From Liolophura sinensis (Eukaryota; Mollusca; Polyplacophora; Chitonida; Chitonidae): DNA of 64,000 bases. Positions 34,567-45,330 of the stretch are shown one piece after another; position 1 is the first letter of the stretch; each line of letters opens with the position of its first letter. A model generated the notes under the pieces. That model searched no databases. It was not told the origin of the DNA and saw only the letters and a program-made list of their open reading frames with translations. The position numbers and the translations under genes are program-made. Location of the stretch: assembly GCF_032854445.1 (NCBI RefSeq), contig NC_088307.1, positions 20,596,017-20,660,016 of the forward strand, in the 5' to 3' direction.

Positions 34567-34635
34567 TGGTGAATGATTGATTATGGCTTAACGCCACATC
34601 GGCAATATTTGAGCCATATCGTGGCGATTAAAAGT
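34567..34635. mobile_element. Possible SINE core fragment of another family
   Basis: GATTGATTATGGCTTAACGC, then CACATCGGCAATATTTGAGC, then ATCGTGGCGATT, reminiscent of the 3' ends of mollusc SINEs. Confidence 0.35.
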
Positions 34636-34775
34636 GTTGAAGAAGTGCTCCAGAGTGTCTCACTTGAATGTTGAAGCAGCACTCTAGAATATTTCACTAT
34701 CTGTCGATGTTCTACCAAGTATACATGTGCCAACATTGCTAATCTCTTTCATCAAGGCATGACTTACAGATAGAC

Positions 34776-35008
34776 AGGGGCATGCATGCACTCTGGCCAT
34801 AAAGCGATCTTGAGGCTTGGGTAAAAAATTTCAAATCACATCAAAATTATTTCTTTAATGTTACAAAGTTAGAATTTTTCTGGACAACACAAATTCTGGA
34901 TAAGTTATCGTACAACAAGTTTCAGCTAAAATTACTGAAAGGAACGTGCAAGATTTAATGATACAAGTTTTGACTTCAGTCTACGATCGTATCACGATTC
35001 CCAGGGCC
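34776..35008. mobile_element. MITE-like family M2, second copy
   Basis: Matches 9647-9868 over its whole length (AAATTTCAAATCACATCAAA, GATACAAGTTTTGACTTCAG) with similar inverted ends. Confidence 0.72.
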
Positions 35009-36144
35009 AGGTCTCGTACTTTCATGCCAGATGTTCTAACCTCTCGACCCCTGCAGTAGAATTGACTACAGGATCATTGCAAGACGCTCAGGCAGGTGGG
35101 AAAGTTTGAATGATGTAATAGCATTATGTAATTCAGCAGGGATTGCGTAGTCGGTTCTGAAGGAAACTACACCAGGTCATATGGTGTCTACCTGATCTTG
35201 ATTTCTCTACCCGAACTGCAGAAGAGGAAACTAGCTACAACTTGACTTGAACACACAGACCAGTTTATCCTAATTCTCTGGATTGGTTTTTGTATAAAAA
35301 AAAATTTAAAAAAAACCCACAGCAGACCTAAGGAGGTGCTTTTACAATCTTATCAAGGTTATCAATCTCTTTGTGCAGAGGCCTGAGCCTGCCATCTCTG
35401 CCTCTGTTGAAAAAGTTCACAAATTGGATAGGAGGGCCTTTTATTGTCTAATTCACAGAATCCAGAATGACCAATGGAAACCATCGTAACCATGAAAGTC
35501 GAAAGATGATGTTGTAAAATTACTGTCAATGAACGAATCGGAAGGGTGAATATGTACCGAATTCGTGATTAAGACCGGGTTTTAATGTAGAGACTTCATG
35601 CTTCACTTGCACGCGACGCCTGATATTGTGGAGGTAGTTTTTATTTCATTGGAGGTTTAGTAGTTCACAACCTGTTTAAGTGATGTGAATATTAATGCAG
35701 ACGCCTCCACTCTGACCAATGAACATCTGTACTCATTTGCAAAGGCAATGAGCATTCATTGGCTACCATGGTTTACATGCACATCACTTCACTCGCCAAA
35801 AAACCAGGTGTCACTGGTTACTGTCAATATCCCATGAGATTTGGGGAAACGCCAAGATTGGATGAATCCAGAAATTTAATGTCCTAGGCCGAGGTTGAAC
35901 TGGAACCTTGTTGCCAGTGGTTGGTAATCACCTCAAGGGTTGAAAACACCTCAGGGGTTGGGAATCATCCCAGCGGCTTAAAAACACATAAGAAATCTGA
36001 AGTACAAAGTACAGTGGATTTGGCCCTGAATCTTCACATCAACCAAACAGTAGGATAAAAGAATCTCACAATAACAAGTCAATTCATTTTATATATATAT
36101 TTTTTTTTGTTTCATGTACATTCGTAAGATGTGAATGATTGACC
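35009..36144. other. Intergenic spacer between TMCO1 and RPL7A 3' ends
   Basis: No supported coding exon or repeat family found. The two genes converge tail to tail here. Confidence 0.45.
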
Positions 36145-39100
36145 TCAGCCCATCTTCTGTGCCAATTCTTTAGCCTTTGCCTTCTCCACCTTAGCAACTT
36201 TAGCCTGGGACTTGCTTCCCATCACACCGCCGCCCCAGTGACGCTTCAGCTGAAAGATACAAGAGCGAAAATTAGCTTCTATTCATTGGTTCATTTGATT
36301 GGTGTTTAACTTCATACTCACAATATTTTCACTTACCTGTATTTATTAATTATTTCATTTGATTGTTGTTTAACACCATAATTAAAAGTTTTTCACTTAT
36401 GTAATAACAGTCAGTTTTATGGATGGGGAACTTGTTGGAGTATACCAGAGTGCTCGGGGATAAACCACAGACTTTTGGCATGTTTTTGACTAAAAAGTCA
36501 CCTGCTCCTTAGCAAAGCTATAACGATAAAGCAAGCCACAAACTTTATCACACTGCAATCCATTTGAAGAAATATCCTCTTATGAGACCAAACCACATCT
36601 GTCTATACAAATGTCACACATAAGAGCAAGTTAAGGACTTTCATGCCTTCAAAAAAAAAACAAAACAATCGTGACATTTCACTTACACATATATATATAA
36701 GAAAATTTACTTTTTTGTTTTGTCCCTCAGTGTTAGCCATTCTCCTTTGCTTATTGTTTTAAATCTTTCATGTTTACATTTTCAGAGTATTCAGAAACTT
36801 TTAGGTCTTGCAGAGTTAAAAAATATCTGGACCTCCACCTCAATGGGCTCAGAAATGAGGAATGGGCAGAAGGGACCTTTCCAGAAAATTCCAGTTTTTT
36901 AGTTCAACCTTAAGCCTCTTATCAAGACAGGTTGCTCACTGCTCAGACACAGCCAAGGACAGAATCACCGAGGGTTTTTTCCTCTCCAATCCCATATATA
37001 AGTGTCATCATTGCAAAAATATCTCCGTGTTTCCCATGACATCATTTCTACAATTTGGGAAGTCCACAATATCTCCGTGTTTCCCATGACATCATTTCTA
37101 CAATTTGGGAAGTCCACAACATCTCCGTGTTTCCCATGACATCATTTCTACAATTTGGGAAGTAAACAATATCTCCGTGTTTCCCATGAAATCATTTCTA
37201 CAATTTGGGATGTCCACAATATCTCCGTGTTTCCCATGAAATCATTTCTACAATTTGGGAAGTCCATAATTAATATTAGAGATCGATTGTGCGGAGGGAA
37301 ATAAAACCGCAGTCACAGTCCAACTTTCTTGCACTGGCCGGTCTTTTACCAACATAAACCAGCAGCCTTTGGCAAGTTACTAACAAACTTTCCTTTGACA
37401 CTGTTCACCCTCGACCGCCGTGCCTCATTGGTGACAGACAAGGGTGTCTTCCACGGACACAAAACTGCACAAAAACATGGCCCCACCAGTGTCATCAACT
37501 GACTTGATTAATGTCATCACAGCCCCACAAACAATAGAGAGCAGGGCCTTGCCCACAACGACACACTGTGGCACTGATATATTAGTCTCCGGTAACACTT
37601 TCACAAAATCTGACTGCATGCATGTGTTTATTTCATTGGTGTTTTACACTGTACTCAAGAATAATTCACATATACAATGGCGGCCAGCATTATGGTGGGA
37701 GGAAACCAAGCAGAGCCCGTTAGAAACCCACGATCATCTGCATGTTGCTGACAGCCCTTCCCATATACAGCCAGAGAGGAAGCCAGCTCGAGCTGGACTT
37801 AAACTCACAGCGACCCCTTTGGTGGGAGATTCCTGGGTCATTTCGCTGCACTGGCGTGCTAACCCCCTCAGCCACTCTGACTGTGCTTGGTTAACTTGTA
37901 TCCATTTAAAGTATAGTCAAAGACAACATGTACTGGTACTGTGAATGCAAGTGTCCATACCTCATCGTATCTCTCATTGAAGTTTGTCTTGACAGCATCC
38001 ACCAGTTTGCTCAACTGACTCTTATCCTCTCTGGAAAAAAAAGCAAAGGAAGACATCTTCAAGTCAGCTGCAGGCTTTCTCAAAAAGTATCAGCTCAGGC
38101 CATCAATAAAGATGTGTTTGTTACTAGGTTGCTACAAGACCTTCCCACGTACATATCAATATCTATCTAGACAGCATGTTCAGAATACAGTTCTAGCCAT
38201 CTCTGAATTTTGAAGATATTTGCTTGATAAAGCAAGTACATGTAATGATGTTCCCTGCATAGGTATATTCAGGGTCTTAGCCTTAAATTAATAACATGCA
38301 CAAAGAAAGCACAGTATTTCATCTGGAGTTTGGTACAATGTTAAAATACAATTTATGAAGCATGTAATGGCCATAAAAAGATACTTTAGATGTCAACACT
38401 GGAGTTTTCTGATCAGAAATTTATCAAGTTCACAAAAAGCACCATAAGGTGGGTGATTTATTTTATTTATTTGATTGGTATTTTATACCGTACTCAAGAA
38501 TATTTCACTTGCGCAACGGCGGCCATCATTATGGTGGGTGGAAACCGTGCAGAACCCGGGGGAAACCCACAACAATCCGCAAGTTAATACGGTGGATGAA
38601 TCAATTAGAATAATACACAACAGGCCACTTGAAAAATGCTTAATTTTTGATGAAATACAGGGGTAACAACTGCCATCCTGTTCCCCATTAAGTAACATTC
38701 TGGCATGAGAATCACACTGTTTTTATTCAGTTTCTAACCATCAAAAATCATACGTATCCAAAAGCAGTTTTATGTACGGATCAGGCTCAGAGATTTTGGT
38801 GGTAGAATTTTCCTGCAGCATGGCTATCTCAGATAGCAAATATTCTCTTTAATCATCGCCTGATCTGATTCATGTTGACATCAGTCTGACTAGTGTCGCC
38901 ACACTCAAAAATATTTCATTTACATTGAAATGTGCTCGAATTTTAGGTGAAAAGGGCACCACAGCATATTGCAAAGTACCTGATGAACACAAAACCCCCA
39001 ACGCAATACTGGTCAATGAAAAACGCTTAAGCCAGTTTATCCCTATCTATAAAGGTGATATTTACAAAACTGTTTACTCAGAATTACAAAATACAACTCA

Positions 39101-42100
39101 GTTTACAAAATGCAACTCAGTTTACAAAATGCAACTCAGTTTACAAAATGCAACTCAGAATGATACTTTATGTGAATGAAAGAAATTTGCATGAAAACTT
39201 GTGATGGGTTCAATGCTTAAGCTAAATAAACAGAAATGGAAAGAAAAAAAAAAAAGTGGAACAGTTTTTGTTTTAGGGTAGTAATTCATATTTTATAATT
39301 ATGTCCGTTGATGGGTATTTTCCGTCAGCTCTCGTCCTTTATCAAATGTGACATCAGTGGTGAATCAGGGTCACTATTGAAACAAGCCAGGTGTAGAACC
39401 TATACATGGGCTCTGTCACTGCTCCATTTGTTTTGACAGTGTTCACAATTTATGCTGCTGGTCCAATTATTCGGCCAACCACTGATGCCACCTGACTTTC
39501 AGCAATCTTCAACCCGTAAGATAAAGACTGGGAATTATTTGTATGTTAAAATCTGTCTAAAGCTAAATAGAAATCGTTTCATAAATGCTTTAAGGGTTAA
39601 CTTATTGTATGCATGTATGATTTGCTTGGGGTTTTACGTCATACTTAACCACTGTTTCAGTCATCTGAGGACGAGTGTGTGCATATACAGTGTCTTCTAG
39701 TGGCAGTGCCACTGCAACTTAAGTATCGTGCCAAGGGCACCAGATATGACACCCCAACTAGTCACATTACGCGGCAACTGGGCCAACCAGTCCTGTTTCC
39801 TAGCTCTGACCTTTCAGTGCTGAGCGCCAAATGAGCCAGCAACCAGTACCATTTTTGAAGTCTTTGGCATGACCTGACTCTGGTTTGATTCCAGGTCTCC
39901 GAAGAAAACGTTCTAACCATTAGGGCACGGAAGCCGTCTCTCGCAATATACTTACGGGTTAACTTGTGCCAGAGCTAAGCAGGAGGCCGTCTTCCTGTAT
40001 ACCACTCTCCCCAGCCTTGCCTTGCCCTTGACGATACAGTACGGGACACCCATCTTCCTACACAGAGCAGGGAGGAACAGCACTACCTGGAAAACAGCCA
40101 ATCAAACATTCAGATAGTTAAAAAAAAAATTTCCATTACTGTAAATGTTCTAAAAATACCCTCCCCCACCCTCCCTTTTAAAAAAGTTACATATAGGGAT
40201 CTTGTAAAGGAATTTTGAAGTTTATTCGAAGTTAAGCCGATATCCTACCTGAAAAATGTAATTATTTTTGACTTCACTGAACAAATATATCAGATTAAAA
40301 GGACTTTTGGTTCAGGTCCAAGATTAGATGCTGCTTTTAAAATTAGGAGGCAAAACAGCCAGGCTCAGATTTAAAAAGCTCGCTGTTTAATCTTCACAGA
40401 GTTTCAGGTGAAGAAATTCACACATCATTGCCTGGATACAACATGATTTTGGAAGATTTTTTGACTAAAACTTAAAAAAGGAAGTTGTTCAGAGAAGGTA
40501 AAATGGCAAGCAAGAACATGACAACTTCAGCAAACAACTTGGCTTGTACATTTACCGACCAAGGGGGACAACTCCACACATTTATTGATAAATTCAGTTA
40601 AATGAATAGATCTGTTAATTGCTGAATATTTTCTTGTATTTACCCTATGCAACAGAGAGAGTCCTACTGAGCCTAAATCTGTCGCTTGCAAAAAGGATTT
40701 TGATATTTTAAAAATTCTTTGGCTACACTGGTTTTATGCTTACAAGGCAGATATAATTACAGGCATTTTAAAGAAATTGACATGAAAAACAAAGAAAATC
40801 TCCATGGCTATGAAGTGTCCATAGTGCTGGTTGTCACCATAGACAGAAAGTGCGTTGTGGAAGTGGGCCCTGTGCCTCTCACCTCTAGTGGATCCACATC
40901 GTGGGCTATCACCACAAGCTGAGCTTTCTTCTGTTCTACCAGCGTCGTCACAGTGTTGACTCCAGATCGTACCACGGGTGGACGCTTCGTCGGCGCGTCT
41001 TCCTTTCCAGCTGTTCGGGCTTCTGCACGAGCACGCAGACGCGCTTTCTTCTGTTGTTTTGTCTCTGGTCGATATTTGTCCAGCAGACGAAACAGCTGTG
41101 TAGCTGGAATATAACAAGATTTTTAGCGCAAAGAACGCAAACAAAAAATGACAGAAATTCATGGTTGTCTTTGGACGAATACTTCGAACCATTCTAAATA
41201 TAAAGCTGGTGTTATAAAGTTTATTTTCATTTTTTCTAAATTTATTCAGGCTTTTAAAAATCTTAAAGTACATTACCTTAATTTAAAACTTAGCCTAGCT
41301 GGTTGTTCCAAGCTCAGAGATTTTGGTGGTAGAATTTTTTAACGTCACAGAACATCAGTGAGAAAAATTCTTTTCTAATCCTCGCCAGAAACAAACCAGC
41401 AACGATGTTGCACACCCTCAGCTAAATTTCTTTACATCTTACATCATATTTATTTAAATAAATTCATAAATGGTAAAAGTCCCTCCAAAATGTCAAGGAA
41501 GGTCAGCTCAACTTCTACAGCCATGTGTTCATCATATGCCATGCATGTTTTGACAAAACAAAAAAGAAAACATTGATTATCATCAATGATATTGGCATGG
41601 CAAGTCTGATAACCTGTCAATGGAAACCATTTGTTGATTCACTCAGAGGATCTCAAATTATTTTCTGGTTTGCCTAAAGTGGCCTACGTCATGGCTTTCA
41701 CATCTCTCAATTGCTCATCCGACTGTGTCCAGTGATACCCAGCTGGGCAAATGGGGAAAAGTATTCCCAAAATGACTGTGGATCTTATACAGGGTTAAAG
41801 GTTTTCTCTGAGAAATATCTCACTGGTTACATTGAGTATTTACGTGATTTAACGCCATACTCGCGGATATTACACTTATATGATGGCGGCCAGCATTATG
41901 GTAAGAGGAAACTACCAAACCCAGGGGGAAACCCACAACCATCTGTAGGTTCCATGTACGACTGGTGTGGTGTCAGTGAGTGAGATGCTGAATCAGCGTG
42001 CTGCGCTAGCATGCTAATCACTAAGCCTCCGCAGTCCATACTATCAATTATACGTGTATCCACTAAGGTAACTATTTTTCGTTCTGAACGACTGAAGGAG

Positions 42101-44899
42101 AGCTGTCTTAACCACTCTGTCACAGCCCTCCCCCAAACACATCCACCCTGCTCACCTGTCTGCCTGTCCAGAGCCTGTGTGAACTGGTTAATGGGTGGGG
42201 GCACCTTCAACCTCTGGTACAGGATCGCCTTCTGTCTCTGCAGACGGACGTACTTCGGCCATCGCACAAACCGACTCAGGTCACGTTTAGGCTGGATATC
42301 CTGACCTGAAAAACATAACCAAGGGTCAAGTTTAATAATTTTGTTTTTCAGCTTTAATTTTTATACCTTCCTCCAGCATAGAAAAAAAAAAACAAGATTC
42401 CTTTGGCCTATAGAACAAAAATTTTATATTTTGGCAAAGTTTGGCATTTTAAACTAGGCACTATAGTTTCTTCCAGTCATGAAATTGGCATCCACAAGTG
42501 CCAATATGCCAATATGTATATTTATTAGTTGATTTATTTTGATTGATGTTTTACAACACACTCAAGAATATTTCCCTCAGGGTGGCGGCATTAAATAACA
42601 GACATGCCCACCCCTAGTGGATGTATTGTGTACACACACTCAGATCAATGTGTACAAATCAAATTTTATGTGCAGAAAATTGCGACAACAATGCGGTAGA
42701 TATAATCCAAAACCCTTCTTCAAAATCACTTCAAATAAAACTACCACTGCAAAAAAGTTTCAATTATGGTAACTTTTTACTTGTGTCACTAAAACGTAGA
42801 GGTCAGGAATTTCCCCAAAAGGGGCTAAGGTGCCCCAGAGGGAAACAAAAGACATGTCTGGTGTGTTAGTCTGGGTCATTCAAAGGAAAATTTTGCATGC
42901 TCTACTTCAAGACGATTAGGTTAAGGATCTAGCATGTTTAGCTGGCGTATAATTTTGATGTGTTCTGTATATTTTTTTTGATCAGGTTTTTTTTTTGACA
43001 GTTTGCTCATTGCGCTGTAAAAAAAAAAACATTGCACACATGAACAAATCTCACATAACTGGATACCCTAAAATATTTGTGACAGGAGCAGTCTTGAATT
43101 CATAATTTTGACAGCCATTCTACACCGTGGACCTGTACTGATCATGTGATAATGTGAAACTGTAATTATCAGAATTAAAGGGTGCCTGCTCAAGAATTTT
43201 TCACTGTAAGCCACTTCGTGTTTTAAATCCACTTTCTTCGTCCACATCACCGCCAAGCATTCAAATGCCATCCATTTTGCGTACAAGTAGACAGGTCTGA
43301 AATATGGTGGGAGGAAAACAGGCAGAGTACGGGGGAAACCACGCCAATTCGTAGGTTGCTCTGCTATCATACAAAAGTAACTCTCTTGAATACTACATTA
43401 AAGAACCACAATATAAAAAAATTCTTTTGAGTTGTGTTTTGCATACCTACATTCCATTCATAGGTTGCTCCGCTATCGTATAAAAGTAACACTCTCGGAT
43501 ACTGCATTAAAGAACCACTATATAAAAAAATTCTTTTGAGTTGTGTTTTGTATCCCTACCCGTCGTAAATAGCCCAAGAGGCCTTGTCAGGTAACTTATG
43601 GATATGGTCTTGAATATTAGCTCAACTCATCCACACCTTTATTAAAAATTACTTCACTGTGACATTTAAAATTAAAGGAGACAACACTGCAACAGGTTTA
43701 TATGCATAACTAACCATTTGGGAAAATGATGGTTTTGCTCAGTTTTAAAAAGCTCGTTTTGTGATCATCACAAAGAGATTCAGGTGAAGAAATTCACACA
43801 TCATTGCAAACCATCCAAACTGTCTCATTTGGTGTTAAACACTATACGAAATTAAGTTTCAGCAACTTTAATTTGCTTCTAAAAATGCACAGTCTGAGTG
43901 AAATTTAGGTAGTTTTTCCCTTACTTCTACAAACCATGGTGGTAATTTTGACACGTATTTCAAAGAAAATGTGAATACATACCAATGCCATAGTTTCTTG
44001 GTCGTTTTTCAAAGAGAGGGTTAACAACTTTTTTTGGCTCCACCCGCTTGGCCGCCAAAGGTGCTGAGGCGATTTTCTTCTTCCCCTTTCCTCTTCTTGG
44101 TGGCTGCAAAACAAATGCCACCATGTAAAACTACTACAAGAGTTAATGCACTAATCCGTAGAGACTGACTGACATTTATCTCGTGAAACACAAGGGTATG
44201 AAATAAGGGGTGCATGGACGCACTTACAGGTATGCACCCACTTTATAGCCAATGTGCTCCAGAAAGTTTACCTGTGCACCCACAAATTTTTGTAAACTAA
44301 ACTGTTATTGTTATTTCAAAGCATCAACTTGTGAATTTCAATTAACCCCCACCAGGGAAACTTTTTGGGTAGAATAAGCCTTGGGTCAAAAAAATTTTGA
44401 TGCAGTTTCCAACCTTACACTATATATGTACTTTGCTCGCATCGAGAGATAAAATGTCCTGTTCATGCATGAGTTTCCGTCTGTGCAGACAAATTGATTC
44501 AAAGTCCCGATAACCAAACACATTAATTCTTAAACCTTCTTGCACGTTTGCAAGGTATTTATTCAGGCATATTCTGAAGGCATTATTCTGTGTTGTCTGA
44601 TAAATATTATACTTTTTGAGAAGCCCTGAAACTGACCGAAACCAACCCATGGTCAAAATAACATATTCCTCGTGTCAGTTATGTTGTTGTTGCTTTGGTA
44701 AAATAACTTTTATTTCCACGTTATTGAAGACATCTTGTACATAGCTTCGCGTGAGTAATGATACACAATAATCTCGTTTCATGTCAGGCAAAGAAGAAAG
44801 GGCCGTCATGCTAATGTGATGTGGATATTGTGATTGAGGATGTCCCAGATATCACACAGATAACACGAAGACATATTCCGTATCAGTCCAACCCACCAT
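36145..44899 (-). CDS. RPL7A: 60S ribosomal protein L7a (eL8)
   Basis: Complete gene in seven coding exons: 44897-44899, 43983-44103, 42156-42305, 40883-41103, 39956-40086, 37961-38030, 36145-36249; 801 nt, 266 aa, the same length as human RPL7A. It is a large-subunit rRNA-binding protein of the L7Ae/L30e family. Visible parts are [143 protein letters not shown] and the C-terminus [17 protein letters not shown]...KELAQKMG. The first coding exon holds only the ATG, followed at once by a GTGGGT donor. A CTTTTC start-like motif at about 44918 fits the terminal oligopyrimidine mRNAs of ribosomal proteins. Introns 2 to 5 each hold a box C/D snoRNA candidate. MED22 starts on the other strand. Confidence 0.97.
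36686..36880 (+). pseudogene. Partial duplicate of the TMCO1 last intron and terminal exon
   Basis: The segment follows 32318-32535 step by step: the pyrimidine tract TTGTCCCTCAGTGTTA, the acceptor TTACATTTTCAG, then AGTATTCAGAAACTTTTAGG (TMCO1 has AACATTCAGAAACTGTTAGG), ATCTGGACCTCCACC and AGAAATGAGGAATGGG. It keeps SIQKLLGLA, then loses about 20 bp and the frame relative to the parent. Because intron sequence is included, it arose by DNA duplication, not retroposition. It lies inside RPL7A intron 6, antisense to RPL7A. Confidence 0.9.
37021..37267. repeat. 50-bp minisatellite, five copies
   Basis: Unit ATCTCCGTGTTTCCCATGAC plus ATCATTTCTACAATTTGGGA plus AGTCCACAAT, nearly identical copies, in RPL7A intron 6 directly after the TMCO1 duplicate. 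Confidence 0.95.
37626..37880 (-). mobile_element. Nin-DC-like SINE, near full, RPL7A intron 6
   Basis: Tail to GTGCTAACCCCCTCAGCC; about 80 bp from the exon at 37961-38030. Confidence 0.9.
38458..38586 (-). mobile_element. Nin-DC-like SINE, 3' part, RPL7A intron 5
   Basis: Tail and core present, cut at CCGCAAGTT. It lies between the U24 snoRNA and the next exon. Confidence 0.88.
38779..38865 (-). ncRNA. SNORD24: Box C/D snoRNA U24 in RPL7A intron 5
   Basis: U24 guides 2'-O-methylation of 28S rRNA and is hosted by RPL7A in vertebrates. On the minus strand a perfect 8-bp terminal stem GATCAGGC / GCCTGATC (38865-38858, 38786-38779) encloses a C-box-like GCGATGA (38859-38853), the guide AGAATATTTGCTATCTGA with D' box (38832-38829), and TTCTACCACCAAAATCTCTG with D box CTGA (38790-38787). 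The two guides are complementary to the 28S segments TAGCAAATATTC and TTGGTGGTAG, which are neighbours in 28S, as for human U24. The C box differs from RTGATGA at one position. Confidence 0.9.
39083..39158. repeat. 19-bp tandem repeat, about four copies
   Basis: Unit CAACTCAGTTTACAAAATG. Confidence 0.9.
39622..39936 (-). mobile_element. SINE family S2, longest copy
   Basis: GCTTGGGGTTTTACGTCATA tail end, AGTCCTGTTTCCTAGCTCTG, CTTTCAGTGCTGAGCGCC, and a head whose complement reads GTGCCCTAATGGTTAGAACG, a tRNA A-box-like segment. In RPL7A intron 5, close to the exon at 39956. Confidence 0.75.
40359..40435 (-). ncRNA. SNORD36: Box C/D snoRNA U36-type in RPL7A intron 4
   Basis: Terminal stem CCAGGC / GCCTGG encloses C box ATGATGT (40428-40422), guide TGAATTTCTTCACCTGA with D' (40407-40404) and CAGCGAGCTTTTTAAATCTG with D box CTGA (40368-40365). 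The segment CGAGCTTTTTAA is complementary to the universal 18S sequence TTAAAAAGCTCG, the known target region of U36. It shares its 5' guide with the copy at 43728-43815. Confidence 0.88.
41298..41400 (-). ncRNA. U24-like box C/D snoRNA copy in RPL7A intron 3
   Basis: Shares the block TTCTACCACCAAAATCTCTG and D box CTGA (41317-41314) with the U24 copy in intron 5. It has its own flanking stem (GCTGGTTTGT / AACAACCAGC) and a D'-like CTGA at 41358-41355. The first guide is different and the C box reads GCGAGGA, two differences from consensus. It is either a diverged paralogue that keeps only one 28S guide, or a decaying copy. Confidence 0.55.
41839..42037 (-). mobile_element. Nin-DC-like SINE, diverged, RPL7A intron 3
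   Basis: Core TTTAACGCCATACTC to head GCTAATCACTAAGCCTCCG, with a shortened middle. Confidence 0.8.
42532..42593 (-). mobile_element. Nin-DC-like SINE, 3' core only
   Basis: TTTATTTTGATTGATGTTTT to CTCAGGGTGGCGGCATT, in RPL7A intron 2. Confidence 0.65.
43351..43556. repeat. Direct duplication of about 100 bp
   Basis: 43351-43446 and 43461-43556 both run GTAGGTTGCT or ATAGGTTGCT, TACAAAAGTAAC or TATAAAAGTAAC, ATTAAAGAACCAC, TTCTTTTGAGTTGTGTTTTG. The first copy starts in a SINE-like fragment (GGTGGGAGGAAAACAGGCAG at 43307). Confidence 0.88.
43728..43815 (-). ncRNA. SNORD36: Box C/D snoRNA U36-type in RPL7A intron 2
   Basis: Terminal stem GATGGTTTGC / GCAAAACCATC (one bulge) encloses C box ATGATGT (43804-43798), guide TGAATTTCTTCACCTGA with D' (43783-43780), C' box TGATGA (43770-43765) and AACGAGCTTTTTAAAACTGA with D box (43742-43739). 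All four boxes are good. CGAGCTTTTTAA pairs with 18S TTAAAAAGCTCG, the U36 target region. Confidence 0.92.
44523..44660. mobile_element. MITE-like family M1, truncated, RPL7A intron 1
   Basis: TTAATTCTTAAACCTTCTTG through GGCATATTCTGAAGGCATTA; the right inverted repeat is missing. Confidence 0.6.
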
Positions 44900-45330
44900 G
44901 TTGATCTAGCCTGAAAAGACCGAAATCTCGCTCTCGCAAAGTCTCGTGTACGTGCGGGAACACAAACATGCGAAGTAGGTGGTAAGTTTTAGCCAACAAA
45001 ACCTCACTGGGTAGATAGGAACGGTCAAGAAAGTGTTAGTTGTTGTCCACTCGCTAGTAATTTTATGTTTATTGAGCTAACTATTTGGTTTGCGGTACAA
45101 GAGATGTTTTAATGCAAAGTTTTTGTTCCTTCAAGTTTGATTAGGTATGCTATGTAGTGACCAGTTTTCGTTAATCCCAGGTTTGATCGAACTTGAGAAT
45201 GTCATTAATTTGACACATCATTATTTTCATGTTAGTTAGGTTTCTTTTCTTTGCATACAATTACTTCACAATTTACAGGTTTTTGACTTTCAGATCCATT
45301 ATGATTTTTGGAAATTCAACATAAACAAGG
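44900..45330. promoter_or_regulatory. Bidirectional promoter and 5' UTRs of RPL7A and MED22
   Basis: The RPL7A mRNA probably starts at the C of CTTTTC near 44918. On the plus strand a good donor (GTG then GTAAGT, exon end about 44981) and an acceptor at 45293 (TTTGACTTTCAG) suggest a non-coding first exon for MED22 beginning close to RPL7A. The two start sites would then be only tens of bases apart. The gap has several CG dinucleotides (CTCGCTCTCGC, GTACGTGCGGG). No TATA box is evident. The arrangement matches the Surf3/Surf5 pair of vertebrates. Confidence 0.75.

Noticed and set aside
37481-37530. Possible third snoRNA type in RPL7A intron 6 (TGTGATGACA and TTGATGACA on the minus strand)
   Set aside because: Two C-like boxes only about 25 nt apart, no CTGA D box and no convincing terminal stem.
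41528-41595. C-box-like TGATGA motifs with a CTGA in RPL7A intron 3
   Set aside because: Spacing is poor, there is no D' box before the second motif and no terminal stem; the U24-like copy at 41298-41400 is a better candidate in the same intron.
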